From positions 66,063 to 99,467 of the forward strand of contig BMAT01009677.1 of the NCBI GenBank assembly GCA_019649035.1: 33,405 bases of DNA, given 5' to 3'. Below the pieces are notes generated by a model, which was not told where the DNA came from, did not search any database, and saw only the letters and a list, made by a program, of their open reading frames with translations. A program made the position numbers and the translations under genes. Numbering within the stretch: position 1 is the first letter of the stretch; every line of letters begins with the position of its first letter. Source of the stretch: Elysia marginata (lineage: Eukaryota > Mollusca > Gastropoda > Plakobranchidae). Below are positions 9,034 to 20,127 of this stretch, in pieces.

Positions 9034-11309
9034 CAAGCTCCATTATTGAAAATAATGTTGAGCACTTTCTTCTATCGTACAAAAACTAGATTCTGACGTA
9101 AGTATCTAACTATCTATCTATTTATATTTGTCTCTATTGACACTATTCAGGGTGAAGATCATGTCGGTTTATTAACGTGCATCATTGTTGGAACACAATA
9201 ATATTTCAAAATCATTTTCTGTTCTTTCATGTCCTAAACATAGTCCGCAGCATCACACTGTAATTAATATGGATTTTGTGGTTTCGATCCCTAATCGAGA
9301 CAGTTTTCTAAGAAATGCATTGTTCGCAAATTTTTTATGGTGCTTGCGAATGTTAATTTATAGCTTGGAAAAAAAAACCAAAACAAAACAATCATATACA
9401 TTATTTACCTTGGGCCACCCACCTGCCAAGACAATGGATGTCCTGCTTCTGTCAGTGCGACCATTGTGATTGTTACAGCTTCATTGACACGTTCCAAGAC
9501 CATCTTTAATTCCTTAGCATACATAAACACTTAAACATTCTGATATACCAATACATAACAAAGTTAACAGAAAAATACTAAAAATTGCTTTCAGTAGTAA
9601 AAACTCAAAAATGTAAAGAAATAGGTCAGCTTTTAACTTGTAACGAAACACTAGTAACATTTCCTCAGATTCCCATTCTTGTAAAAATATTGTTTACGCG
9701 TTTATTTTCTCAGATAGGCAAAAAAGGGGAAAGCTAGAACATAAATTAAAGACTTTTACCTTTTTTTTTAAAACTGTTTAAAAACTTGCAAAATGTTGAA
9801 AAGTTGAGACACATGATATCATTCAATTTCGCGTGCTACGGTTCACTTTTTCCTCTACATCATTTTGTTTTAGTACAGATAAATACTAAAAGCTAATTGG
9901 ATTTTTTTATTCTTTTGAGTCCATTTTGTAAGTTTAGTGGTCTTGTGCGACAATTTTTGTGTCTGCCAGTTTGTCTGTGGGACTTCCTGTGGTCATCAGG
10001 TAGTGTTGGTCTCAATTTCCGATGGTTTCTGTGATCAATACAACGCTCGCCTTGGTGAGCAAGCTAGCGAGTGATTGATCGTCCTTCATTGTAGAGAAAT
10101 TTTCTCCGAACGAGGAAGCGGTAGGAGAATGACCGCTGTTGAAAGTCAGATCAACCCATTTCGTTGAATATGCGCAGAATAATTAAGAGTTTTCGGAGAA
10201 AGAATTCACTGTATGTAAGCAAATTGTGGAACTCGTTTATGAAAAAAAATCGACGTTTTCTTTCTTTGACCTATTTTATTATGCATTTCAGGTTTTTAAA
10301 ATGTGTAGAAAGCTTTACACACAAAAGAATTTTCTTCTCTACAAGTTTTATTTCGATGGAAACAGAGATTTAAATTAGAATCTATTTGGGTTCTAAACTT
10401 GAACTTGGTTAGTTAATCGGAACAAATCCCTACACATAATTTAAAACCTATGGGTCGAGATAAAAGCCAAGAATGAAAGGTCCAATTCGAGTACAAATTT
10501 ACAGCAGTTTATTTCATGCTTAAAACCTTTCATATGTAAAAAAGACTTTCCTGGAAGATAAACATATGAAAGCCAATGCTTGAGCTGAACATAATCAACG
10601 CCACCTTATTGTTTGAACATTTTTAATTCTATTTACGAAGTTTGTCCAACAGTTTACCCAAGAATATTTGTTTCAACTGTTAAAAGGAGAATGTAAAATA
10701 TTAATTTCAATAAAATGGGTCATGGACATTGTCTGTTTTATTGATTAGTGAAAGAAACCTGAATACTGTTTACGCTCTTTTAAGTTTTCATGAAAAAACC
10801 CGAAACATAATTATATTATATAGATAAAAGAAGTCTTTAAGAGGTTCTGCGCGCTTTTTCCAAAGAAACGAAAACGCATAGGCCTACTTACTTTCGACCA
10901 AAAATTTGCGTGAGGAGGAAAATTGCATTGACCTAATATTTTCGATTGTTAAAGAGTTATTTTACTCTCTTATCTATTTTTAAAATGATCATATATTTAA
11001 TGTTTTGTTTAGACCTACTGCGACTTCAAAACGCAAACAGAACATAAATTATACTTTTAAAAAAATATGATAATTAGAGTATAATAAGCAGCCACGAATC
11101 TAACTATAAGTTAGAGTTTTCCATATAAAAACTCGTTAAGTTTATGACTCTTTAATTAAAAACTTTCAAGATTCGCAAATCTTTTCATTGAGTGTACATG
11201 CAAAAGGGTAATATTATATGGGGATAAAACAAAATTAGAGAGAGACTGGATAAACCTAAAGCAAGCAGATAACTATTTCTTAATCCTGATTGAGCTGTAA
11301 AAGACTTAT
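9034..11309. other. Non-coding stretch with two minor inverted repeats
   Basis: No gene supported. Observed structures are a loose hairpin at 10033-10080 (GATCAAT/ATTGATC outer arms, GCTCGC/GCGAG inner) and an 11-bp perfect inverted repeat, CTTTCATATGT at 10527-10537 with its complement at 10562-10572. ORFs at 9185-9469 and 10164-10373 have no domain signal. Confidence 0.5.
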
Positions 11310-11400
11310 GAGATAAGATAAAATAATCTTTATTGTCCTTTCAAGAGGCAAATTGTTTTGGTTATTGCAAGAGACATAGATGGACAAGCCAAAAATTTTA
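11310..11400 (-). mobile_element. 3' terminus of a LINE or SINE with (TTATC)n-like tail
   Basis: On the minus strand the sequence runs AATTTGCCTCTTGAAAGGAC, then AATAAAGATTATTTTATC, then TTATC-type repeats. A G/C-containing hairpin-like word followed by AATAAAG and a short tandem tail is the usual 3' end of L2/CR1-type LINEs and of SINEs that borrow their tails. The 5' limit is not visible; I set it at the end of obvious similarity. The family is not identified. Confidence 0.5.
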
Positions 11401-11989
11401 CCCACAAACATCAGTTTCCAAAATGGTACATGAACTGAAAAAAATTTATTCACTTTCGAGGAATGAACTATGTATCCGTAAAAAGAAAGTATAAATAGCA
11501 ATTAAATGAATTTAATGGCAGCTGGTAAGAACGATTTTCGATAGCGTTCTAGTCTGCATTTGATGCTTAAAGGCTTTCCTGAGTGTTTAGAAAAAAAAAT
11601 GGGTGGTGTTTATGTTTTACAATCGAGATTTTTTCGCTTTGAGTTTTACAGAGATACAATCAATTCGTTACTTGTAACCAACTAGTCTAGATCTGGTACC
11701 CCAAGTTGTCTTGTTCACACACAGATCGAGTTCTTTTTTTCATAATATTAATCAAATTAGAACACCTGCCTGAAAAGTATGGGTAAAGATGAATTTTGTC
11801 AGAGATGTTGATCTTTTTTTGTCTCTCTTAAATTATATGTAACACTGTATGTAAGGTTCTTGCTCAAAAAGTAAAGTCTCTAGGATATTTCGAATAATGT
11901 CAATTGATTAAGAAGTGACTTGGAGTTCTTTTTTTGTTATTGCTATTTTTGCTATCAATAGTTTCAAATGAACAAATTAAGGGAGAAAA

Positions 11990-12141
11990 GGTAAAGAAAG
12001 GGAGAAGACAAGAAGGAGAGAGAGGGCGAAGGGAGAGGGAGAGAAAGAGGAAGAGACGAAAAAAACAGAGAGAGATAAAGAGAGAGAGTGACAGTGAGAG
12101 AGAGAAAGAGAGAGAAAAAGAGAGAGAGAGAAATAAAGAAA

Positions 12142-12187
<46 letters not shown>

Positions 12188-12190
12188 TTT
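11990..12190. repeat. Long GA-rich purine tract
   Basis: Almost pure purine on the + strand for about 200 nt, with (GA)19 at 12145-12182. The covering 91-residue RE/ERK-rich frame is a repeat artefact. Homopurine mirror tracts of this kind can form triplex DNA (general knowledge, not shown here). Confidence 0.9.
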
Positions 12191-12516
12191 GGGAGAACTT
12201 ACAACATGAAAGAAGAAAACAAATTAGAAACTAAATGATTATAACAAAAACAACTATCGAAAGCGTGTCGAGAAAGAATAAAATAGGGTTCAAGTTATAA
12301 ATCAATCATTTACTGTCAAAAATACTAAAAGACAAACTATCGGAACTTCAAATCTTAAGAGGTACCGGAGTTATTTGTAATGCACAGTTCGACAACTAAA
12401 ATTTTCTTTCTCTATTTCCGTGCACCTTCTTCTGCTATATTTAACACTTACTTCAGTGAGCAAAGATTCGATCTGATGCCTGCTTAAACTTCCACCACCC
12501 AACTGGCGTCACCTAC

Positions 12517-12529
12517 GTTGCTAGGCAAC
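12517..12529. promoter_or_regulatory. X-box-like perfect palindrome (candidate RFX binding site)
   Basis: GTTGCTAGGCAAC has two perfect 5-nt half-sites (GTTGC/GCAAC) around TAG, matching the RFX X-box pattern GTnRCC-N(0-3)-RGYAAC closely. RFX factors bind this motif in promoters of ciliary genes in animals. The surroundings (12480-12535) are more GC-rich than the flanks. No gene start is recognisable next to it, so function is unproven. Confidence 0.4.
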
Positions 12530-14048
12530 AAGACAATTCACAAAGATGCATTAATCAATGATCCTGTACCTTTTCTCGTCTTAGCTATTTTTTTTTTAAA
12601 TTTTGAAGATGAATTTTAAAAAGTTATAAATACACGAAAAACTATGGTTGAGTTTGACAAAGTGAAAATGAAATCCTTTCTCTGGGCATGAAATTAGCAG
12701 CAACAGAAGAATTAGTTTTTGGTCTTCGGAGTTTCTAACTTGTTATTCATCGCATATTTACATATTTCATTTATTAAATAGATCGCTTTCCTAGCATCAT
12801 GTTTTGATTAAGTGGATATTGTAACTGCAATTTGTCTGATCTTTTCAATATGCTTGTTCGTGCAAAACCCAAGAAAATTGCATTTTTCATTTTTGATGGA
12901 GCAGATCAAGTTCTTCTGTCACGGATTTTTAAACTTACTTTACTTTAAAATAATGTTCTTAGAAAAGAAATAGTTGCCTCAATAAAACTATTATACTTAT
13001 ATATGTAGTCTTAGGTATTGAAAGGAAATAGTGACTTAGCCATAATTTTCAATTGTCGTCATAAAGTATTGTTAAGGTGTTTATAATACAGGGGAAACTT
13101 GTTCTTTGCTGCGTTACTAAAAAGGAACTGAAAAATATGTTATGCAAAGAGATAACAAGGTTTAGAAAGCTGACTTAATATTGACTCAGTTTTAGAGTGG
13201 ACTTTCGTGTTATGGATTCACAAAAAGTTCAGGTTGTAATGGTAAATTATTGAATGATATTTAATGTCAAAGTACAATTCACATGAAAAGGTCAGATTCT
13301 TATGTGATTTGATCACAAGCAAAAAGGTAAAGCAGCAATTGGTCTATGTAGATTGGCTTTTTAAACGTAAAGAGGAGGGCAAATATCTAATGCAGGTTTT
13401 TAATAAAGTTTTAGGAAGCTCCACGTTCTTAAATTTCAGTTTGTAGAGACAAATAAAAAGGAGTCAAAAATAAAAACAAAAGCAACAGTATAAATGGAAA
13501 TCTAGTGCTCTCGAAAAAAAAACCTATCATACTCGCGTGGTAGAAAACGTACATAATAACTATACCCTAAAATCTTCCAAAATAGCGCTTTCACAATGGC
13601 AAGATACTAGTAGGCTTAATGAAGCCTTGTGACTTTTTGAATAAAATTTCAAAGCTTTCCTCGGCTATATGCACAAGTAAAAATAGAATAGTATACTTCA
13701 ACAAATTTATAAGTATTTAGTTTCTGCAACAGCCTTAAATCAAATCAAGCGAGGTTGAACGACGACAAGAACAAAAAGAGTGTAGCGACGACCAAATAGC
13801 TTCAGCAGACCTTCTGGGTGGGATAGACAATTCGGTCTTCTATTACAGAAAAAAGCTTTACAGTTCTACACAGTGATCTTTTCACCTTCAACAAAAGGAT
13901 TGACATCGTGAAACTCACAGTTCTTTACAAAGCAAAATGACCAAAACCCGAAGTTTACGAAAACAAAAATGAAAATGACACGAAAATGTGCTTCAGTTAT
14001 GGATAGGATGCTGTCCACAAAGCTAGGACAATGCCATTAGAGATATGC
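12530..14048. other. Non-coding stretch
   Basis: No recognisable gene. A 60-codon frame at 13264-13446 (MSKYNSHEKVRFLCDLITSK...) looks mildly protein-like but has no known motif and no convincing splice framing, so I do not call it. Confidence 0.5.
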
Positions 14049-14165
14049 GCCAGAGGAATTGTAGGCCCCTCAGTCTATGAATTTTTAATTTTAACTCCCC
14101 ATAACTGGAACGAGATACCTCAAATTCTAAGAGTGCAAGTCTAGCAGCACTACAAAGTCATCTCG
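14049..14165 (+). pseudogene. CR1/L2-like LINE ORF2 C-terminal remnant
   Basis: The frame reads ARGIVGPSVYEFLILTP, then HNWNEIPQILR, then after a frame slip ASLAALQSHL. This matches the pattern found at the C-terminus of CR1/L2/jockey-type ORF2 proteins: an AR-x-x-x-G block, a W-N-x-x-P-x-x-(I/L)-R block and an S-L-x-x-(F/L)-(K/Q)-S-x-L block. Nothing else of the element could be followed. The assignment is by motif order only. Confidence 0.5.
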
Positions 14166-14499
14166 CGATATGAAGCATGATAAATAGTTGGTTATATATT
14201 GCGAAAAAATGCTGTAACCCAACTCAGTTTGAGATGGCTGAAGAGGATAGGTATCGTATTAATTTTGTAGTTTTGTTTCTTCCTGGTTTGGTTCCAAAAA
14301 GAGGAAAACAGTAAAAGTAGCATGGAGTCACCGGGTAGTCATGAGCCAGCCATGCACGCCCCCCTCCTTTTCCTGAGTCATAGTATTGCACGACGCTTAC
14401 TATGAAAAGATTATATTCGCTAAAGAAAATCTCAGCTCCTGATGGGTAGTTGTCACCAAATTGTAAGAAAAAAAAAAGAAAACGGTTTAACTCACAAGC

Positions 14500-15425
14500 A
14501 AAGCCTTAGCCACTAAATCACAGTGAGGCAAGACGATTACTATAAGGGGATTTTATTCTTGAAGACTTCTTGTTATGCAGATCCCATAGTTTAGTTTGAT
14601 ATCAATCAAAACCCCTAACATGAAAATCAGCTTTTCAAGCAGTTTTTAAGTTCTATTTGGCAAGGGTACTTACTACTGTCCATTGGGGCCGATCTTAAGC
14701 TTGTTAAAAGTTTAACCTGCGGTGATTTGTTCTGAGCCTAAATAAGATAACCTTTTTGATCTGCTATAAAGATACTATGGGTTTGTTTTGTTGCACAGCG
14801 GGTGTTGCTGTATCTTTTTTTTCTTTCTTAGTGTTCTTTATGACAGTTTCGACTTCTCTGTAGGTAACAAGCTGACCATACTGTATATTTGCTGACACTC
14901 CTTCGGCCAGCCCATCTGCTGTCTCGTTGCCTGGGATTCCACAGTATGAGGGTGTTCATTGCAAAACGATCATATGGGTTTCAACCAGCAGTGCCAGAGA
15001 GTCTGATAGACCAGACAGTCCGGATCTTTAGCTGAACTTAGAGCTTGAAGTACGGATAACGCATGAGATGAAGTAAAACACTATTACTAGAGGTACTTGT
15101 GTTTTTCAGAGAGCACGGGATACGTGTTTCGATTTCTTCGGTTTCCGCTTTAAAGTGGGTGGTGCTTCGTAATCCTCTTCTGTCTTTCCATTTGTAAACC
15201 GTTTATTGACTCCAGCACCTCCAATTTGTACAACTCTGTCTGCTGACCATCAGTGTATAAATGTGTCTGTTGATCTGCTAGATACCGGGAGTCTAGGTAT
15301 TCTAAAGTGTATGATTTTCTCTATACCTCTGCCTCTAGTTGCTTGGCTTCGATCCCATGGACTTTGATGTGAATTTTAACTGGACTCTTTTGTTTCCATA
15401 AGGGTTTTGAGTGGGCCGGGAATGT
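14500..15425 (-). pseudogene. Non-LTR retrotransposon RNase H domain, decayed (I/jockey-type)
   Basis: Reading the minus strand from 15425 downward: PVKIHIKVHG, then LADQQTHLYTDG (first catalytic Asp, 15246-15257), a one-base loss, then SADRVVQIGGAGV and FKAETEEIETR (catalytic Glu). HALSVLQALSSAKDP follows, with the third Asp position replaced by His at 15063-15065. Next are CGIPGNETADGLAEG (last Asp of the NE-x-AD motif, 14899-14943), YREVETVIKN and VILFRLRTNHRRLN (14711-14753). The order matches the RNase H domain and downstream tail of I/jockey-group LINEs. A weak KLWDLHNKKS block near 14560 may be the C-terminal end. Stops and frame slips throughout make it non-functional. The RT and endonuclease parts are absent. 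Confidence 0.8.
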
Positions 15426-15563
15426 CTTGAGACACTTCATTGTCTATAATGTATTATTTCTCCAGCCCTCTTGTTAAATGGACAAAACTTTCTTATTTTA
15501 GCCTTCGTTTTACTATTGTTATTATTATTTTTATGATCACTATTATTAAATCTATTATTAATA

Positions 15564-15669
15564 AACATTCTTTCTATTATACAAGTATTATTATTAATCA
15601 ACATTCTTTCCTTTATACAAGTATTATTATTATTAATCAACATTCTTTCTATTATACAAGTATTAGTTA
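15564..15669. repeat. Minisatellite, three units of 31-39 bp
   Basis: Three copies begin AACATTCTTTCTATTATACA (one with CCT for CTA) and end in a (TAT/ATT)n stretch: 15564-15599, 15600-15638 and a partial 15639-15669. Unit length varies by whole TTA triplets. The repeated frames on both strands are artefacts of this array. Confidence 0.9.
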
Positions 15670-15774
15670 ACCAGTATACATGAACAGTCATGTAGAAATC
15701 GAAAGAGTTAAAAATTCGTGAAGGAAGTTGCAATGGCTGTGTAACAGAACGTCCATTGAAAGCAAACCATACAA

Positions 15775-16065
15775 AGTGTACTGTCTGCCCTCCCGTCCCG
15801 CCCCCCTCCCCCACATACTCTCCCCTCACCTCACACGCGCACGCATAGCATCATCTCAGCTGGCGACAGTCAAAACTCGCTCGGTGATGCTGGATGCTGG
15901 CAGTGGAGTCACCTGTCTAGAAAACCAACCAGCCAGCGGCATCAACACTTCCCTTGTTCAACGCCTCTCCGTTGTGGCGAGCAAGATAGGTGCAGCGAGT
16001 CTCTTCTTGGCTTCGTCACGGTACATATCAAGTAGATAGATGTGAATCGTGTGCGCGGATTCGGT
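15775..16065. promoter_or_regulatory. CpG-rich patch, candidate promoter / 5' exon region
   Basis: Composition shifts abruptly from AT-rich to C-rich and CpG-containing sequence (CCCGCC, ACGCGCACGC, GCTCGCTCGG, TGTGCGCGGATTCGG) and returns to AT-rich after about 16065. It is the clearest CpG-dense patch in the window. Island-like patches often mark promoters and first exons, though a transferred or recently inserted sequence could look the same. No TATA box is seen. Confidence 0.35.
15887..15989 (+). CDS. Candidate first coding exon, unidentified gene
   Basis: ATG with G at -3 begins MLDAGSGVTCLENQPASGIN and continues to VVASKI before a possible donor ATAG|GTGCAG. This leaves one base of a split codon (phase 1). 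The exon at 16899-16954 starts with two bases before its open frame, so the join is in frame and would create a Gly codon. The frame is open unspliced to 16037. No family is recognised. The call rests on CpG-rich context and phase match (1 in 3 by chance). Confidence 0.25.
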
Positions 16066-16898
16066 TTGATGCTGATACAAGTGGTTGTTTTACAAATAAT
16101 CTAGCTCAATAGGTCCTGGTGTGAATCGAGACCTTGGACAACTTGGCAGGAGATTTTTACTGTTAGTTAAGTTTTTCAAATCAAAGGCGTTTACCCTTTT
16201 AATGTTTAAGTGACGTGAGAGAGTGCAGATACATTCCAGAATTAAATATTATTGACCGATAGTAGTTTGAACAGTAAGTTGAGAATTAAGCACAAATTGG
16301 ATATCTAAAAAATAACTTACTTTTAAATCACGCCCGTTGGCATTGGATTTATGTGAGTTTACATCACCCACACATGTTATGTCCCCGTAGCCTTATGTTA
16401 GTATTTTACAACAGATGTTACTGTAAATGTAGTCGGATTTCTCGCATGTATAATAACTAGGGTGTAGATAAAAGTCGTTGCTGCCTGTAACGTTTTATTG
16501 ACAAATTATAGCGTCTGCTTCGTTGTCAATCACTCTCAAAATCTTTTTTAAATATTTTGGCTGATTTCAGCTATTAGAATTACCAAAGTTCTAAAAGTTA
16601 ATTGCTGCCAAGGCCAAATTGACTCTCGGGTTGAATTAAAAAAATAATTAAAGAATAGAGGATTGAACGTGCAGTACCCACTTTACATTTTCCTGTGTTT
16701 TCAACTTTCTCGACGAGTTTTCATAAGTGGTTTTGTATGACCCAGCGAGCACAAGTTGAATAAACCATTCGTAACTCAGAATGGCAAGACATGGCAATGT
16801 ATGCACTCTTTTCTTCTGATGATCTTTTTAAGGAAAGCTTAAAGCAAAGTTGAACACAGCAAAGAAACTACATAATTACATGTTTCGTTTTAATGTAG

Positions 16899-16954
16899 GC
16901 CTCAAACTTTCTCCTGAGATTGTTGATGGACCAGTAAAAGATAATTGTGTTAAG
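16899..16954 (+). CDS. Candidate internal coding exon, unidentified gene
   Basis: A 56-bp segment between an acceptor TTTTAATGTAG| and a near-perfect donor AAG|GTAAGT. One frame is fully open and reads LKLSPEIVDGPVKDNCVK, a plausible soluble-protein segment; it ends at a codon boundary (phase 0). The donor is the strongest splice signal I saw in the window; the acceptor pyrimidine tract is modest. A (TAC)n array starts 19 bp into the proposed intron. The protein family is not recognised and no third exon was found. Confidence 0.35.
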
Positions 16955-16973
16955 GTAAGTGTGCCATAAGATT

Positions 16974-17032
<59 letters not shown>

Positions 17033-17060
17033 TTACGACTACTACTACTATTACTACTAC
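16974..17060. repeat. (TAC)n trinucleotide microsatellite
   Basis: About 29 TAC/ACT units with a few substitutions (TATTACGAC at about 17031). The poly-tyrosine frame across it is an artefact. Confidence 0.95.
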
Positions 17061-19625
17061 GGTTGTGTTACTACCATCGTCAAAACTACAACTCATTTGA
17101 ATGCTATCTTTCCGAGGCCTATGGCTTTTTCTTTAGTATAGTAGGGGCCTTTGTTAAAGGTGCAGAAAACAGTACTCAGTCTCAATAAAAATAATTGCAA
17201 GTGGAGGCATTATGCTACCTTAATATGTTTTAATATCGAAATCCATACGAGTAACGCTAGGTGAAAACGCAAAAAGAAATCAATTGTATCTCCAAACAAT
17301 AAAGGCATAGACTTATCATAGCCTTGGCTATCTAGGCTTCTTGTGATTCATCTCTTATGGCATAACAGTTCGACATTGATCCAATACCTACGTTAGCCAC
17401 AACTTTAGTGGAGACCAAGGCAGATATTGATTAATTGTTTTTGTTTTATTTATTAAGTTAGATAACGTGATAAGAATCATTATCTAGATAATGTACCGTA
17501 TTTTTTATTGTTATGTTTTGAAAATGCATCATGCACAAGGCAAAAGCTGTATCAATAGACTTAAATTAACCAAAACAGTGTTGTTCATATGAGTGTTTTA
17601 TATGAGTTTTGTATAATAACCTTCTGTTCAAAAGATTTAGTTATGCCAGTGTAATATTTTAAGTTATACTTGATAGGTAGAGGTAACCCACGAATAAAAA
17701 GACTGATCTTGTAAACCAGCTATCAATAAGTGTAAATGGTTAAAGTTTTGGCCTATGCCAATCACCTACACACTTATTAGTGAAACATGTCTTTAACTCA
17801 TCAGATAGAGAATCTAAAGTTTTATTAAAATGGGACTTTATTACTAAAAGGCATTCGGCCACTAGACTAGAAAAAACAAAATAGGGAATAATTATTAAAA
17901 CAACAAAAAATTTCGAAACGTAAATCATCTGAATTTAATTGTAGTTAGAATTTTAACAGTTAAATTGCTGAATTTGAATATGTCTGTTACAGTTTCTTAA
18001 AATTCATTGCGATTTGGCGTCGTAAGTATTTCGAAACTACCTCTTTGACCCTACGCCTTTCCTTCTGGCTCTTCCTTGACACCATTCTATCTCACCCATC
18101 CTCCCTGCCCCCCCCTCTTTTTATCTATCTTTTTATTCACTCCATATGTTTTCATACCAAACCATTTAAAGCCTTTCCTTGTCTATACGCCTCTTGCAAA
18201 GAATCTTACTTGGTCAGATTATGAGGTAGCGAAAATTGTAACGAGATAAGATACACAAAACCAATTCTCTAATGAAGAAGAACTTACAGCTATGTTGTAA
18301 AGAAAAAAGAGCTTCGTTTATGTAGAAAAGAGATGTTCCCTTTTTCTGTAAATGATTATTGCATGTAGTCAACTACTAAAAAATATCCCATTAAAATATG
18401 GATAAAAAATAGCACGAAAAAAAGTATTAGAAGACGGCATTTGCAATAAAAGCAAAAGGGCATTTAGTGGAAAATAGATATGTATCTCATACACAGATAC
18501 ACATTTATAATCACTATCAGTTCTATTTTTTAAGATATGTAAGACTTTAACTTAAGGCATTCCAGATCAGATTATCTGCCATTATTATTAAATGCTTAAC
18601 GCATGCGTATTGACAGAAGGCATTGTGAGGCAGCCATCAAAGAAAACAAACTTTCGTTTAAGTCGTCCTGCAAACGTAGCACTTTTTTGTTTAATTATGA
18701 TGTAGGGATGAAGTGGACTTGCTTTCTACAGTATATTATATGTTTTATTATTATCAATATAAAAATGTTAGTAAGTGCATTTAATCATTTTTTCAAAACT
18801 TTAAGATAATTTTCTATTCTTTTCAATTCCTTCCGAATTTCTTGGATCTGTTTATAATGATTTTAAAATATAGCAGTTTTTGATGTTTTTGTCTTAGCTA
18901 CTGTATCATATTTTCATAATTTTTTTTTTCATTTTTGACTTGTCTGGCTCACAATATTTTTTTTATTGATATGATGTTTTGCAAGCTCTATAAACTAAAG
19001 GGCAGACAGAATTTGACTTGTCTAGAAATTTTTAATTAAAAATTTCACCAGTTCTCAAACAGGTGTATACCAACGATAGAGCATCTTTTGAAGGTTTTTA
19101 ATACGCTTATTTCTGTGAACATTGTTTTAGAATTAGCTTTTTCTCGACTCTTGACTCCGAAACACCTAGACCTGTGTATGTCTGCGATTCTAACTTCTTA
19201 TTAAAATAAAAATTTCCCATTAAGTTTTTAAACATCTTTCAGGAAAATGGATGTTTTAAATGTACTTTTCTTTTGCAAACTTCTTTGGTCCTCTTTTTTT
19301 CCTCCAACATTTTTTCAATATTTGCCCAGTTAGGTACCACTGAATTTGTGTTTGCCTCTTTATTTAAGTCAACGCTTGTCAGGTTGTGATGTCTTCAATT
19401 TATTATAGTTACAAAAACAAGTTTGTGTTCAACACACAGCATACACTTTTGCAGTTTGAATTCGGAATGTATCAGAGTCCCGGGTTTCAAATGCTTCATC
19501 TCTTCAAATGTCAGCACTTGTCTTCTTATGTGTAAAGCATAAAGCTCTCGCTCTTTAATACCAATATCTCAATGCATGTTGCAGCGCCTGCCCCTTTCAT
19601 TAGCTCTTCTCTCTTTCTCCCTCCA
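17061..19625. other. AT-rich non-coding stretch
   Basis: No gene supported. A 22-bp perfect AT-rich palindrome lies at 19025-19046 (GAAATTTTTAA and its complement). A pyrimidine-rich patch at 18030-18140 is low complexity. ORFs at 17740-17928 (-) and 18603-18809 (+) show no motif. Confidence 0.5.
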
Positions 19626-19725
19626 TCTATCTATCTACCTATCAATCTAGATAGATAGATAGATACATTTATTCATCCCACAGGAAATTTGTTTTCACAG
19701 TTGCGTATCACATATAAATGTATTT
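19626..19725 (-). mobile_element. 3' terminus of a LINE or SINE with (TATC)n tail
   Basis: On the minus strand the sequence reads AAATTTCCTGTGGGATGAAT, AAATGTATC, then (TATC)n at 19648-19665. The pattern AATTTCC-(C/T)-x-GGGAT-(T/G)-AATAAA-G-TAT-(CTAT)n is the well-known 3' end of L2-type LINEs and SINEs sharing that tail in many animals. The tail meets an oppositely oriented (TCTA)n stretch at 19626-19638, so the two form a microsatellite palindrome. The 5' limit is not visible. Confidence 0.6.
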
Positions 19726-20127
19726 ATACATAGTAAACAGTAAAACATAGGAATGATAATTAAGAGGAAAATAAATGCACACAAACACACATTAACCCTC
19801 TTTCTAACTTTCTTCTCTCTCTCTCTCTTCCTTTAAGTAAATCATATCCGTCACAAAGACGAGTTACTTGTATTGAATATGATTATGCATATACGAGTAG
19901 TCTAGTGTTCTATTTAGGCGATGGTATAGACTCACGGAAAGATGGCAATACCAGATTGATTTTTACGAACTGTCTATGTTAAAGATACGAATTGATGATG
20001 ATAGAAATGACGATCTGTATCTTTCTTGATTTATTTTTAGGGACAACAGCCTTTTCTTAAACCTTCCAAAAATAATTTAAGTCTTCCTTTTCTCTCTGTT
20101 ACACTCTTTTATTGGAATGTACACAAG

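Noticed and set aside
10021..10090. Possible tRNA or tRNA-derived SINE head
   Set aside because: Some A-box-like words and a hairpin, but no B box and no cloverleaf could be drawn.
11934..12209. 91-residue Arg/Glu/Lys-rich frame
   Set aside because: Translation of a GA-rich microsatellite; not a coiled-coil gene.
13264..13446. 60-codon frame with mixed residues
   Set aside because: No motif and no acceptor/donor framing; likely chance.
15437..15829. 130-residue minus-strand frame
   Set aside because: Its repeated TCI-ERMLINN segments come from the minisatellite at 15564-15669; the remainder has no motif.
15728..16039. 103-codon unspliced frame as a complete gene
   Set aside because: The only in-frame ATG is internal (15887) and the upstream part translates low-complexity C-rich sequence; kept only as a possible first exon.
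16959..17141. Poly-tyrosine frame
   Set aside because: Translation of the (TAC)n array.
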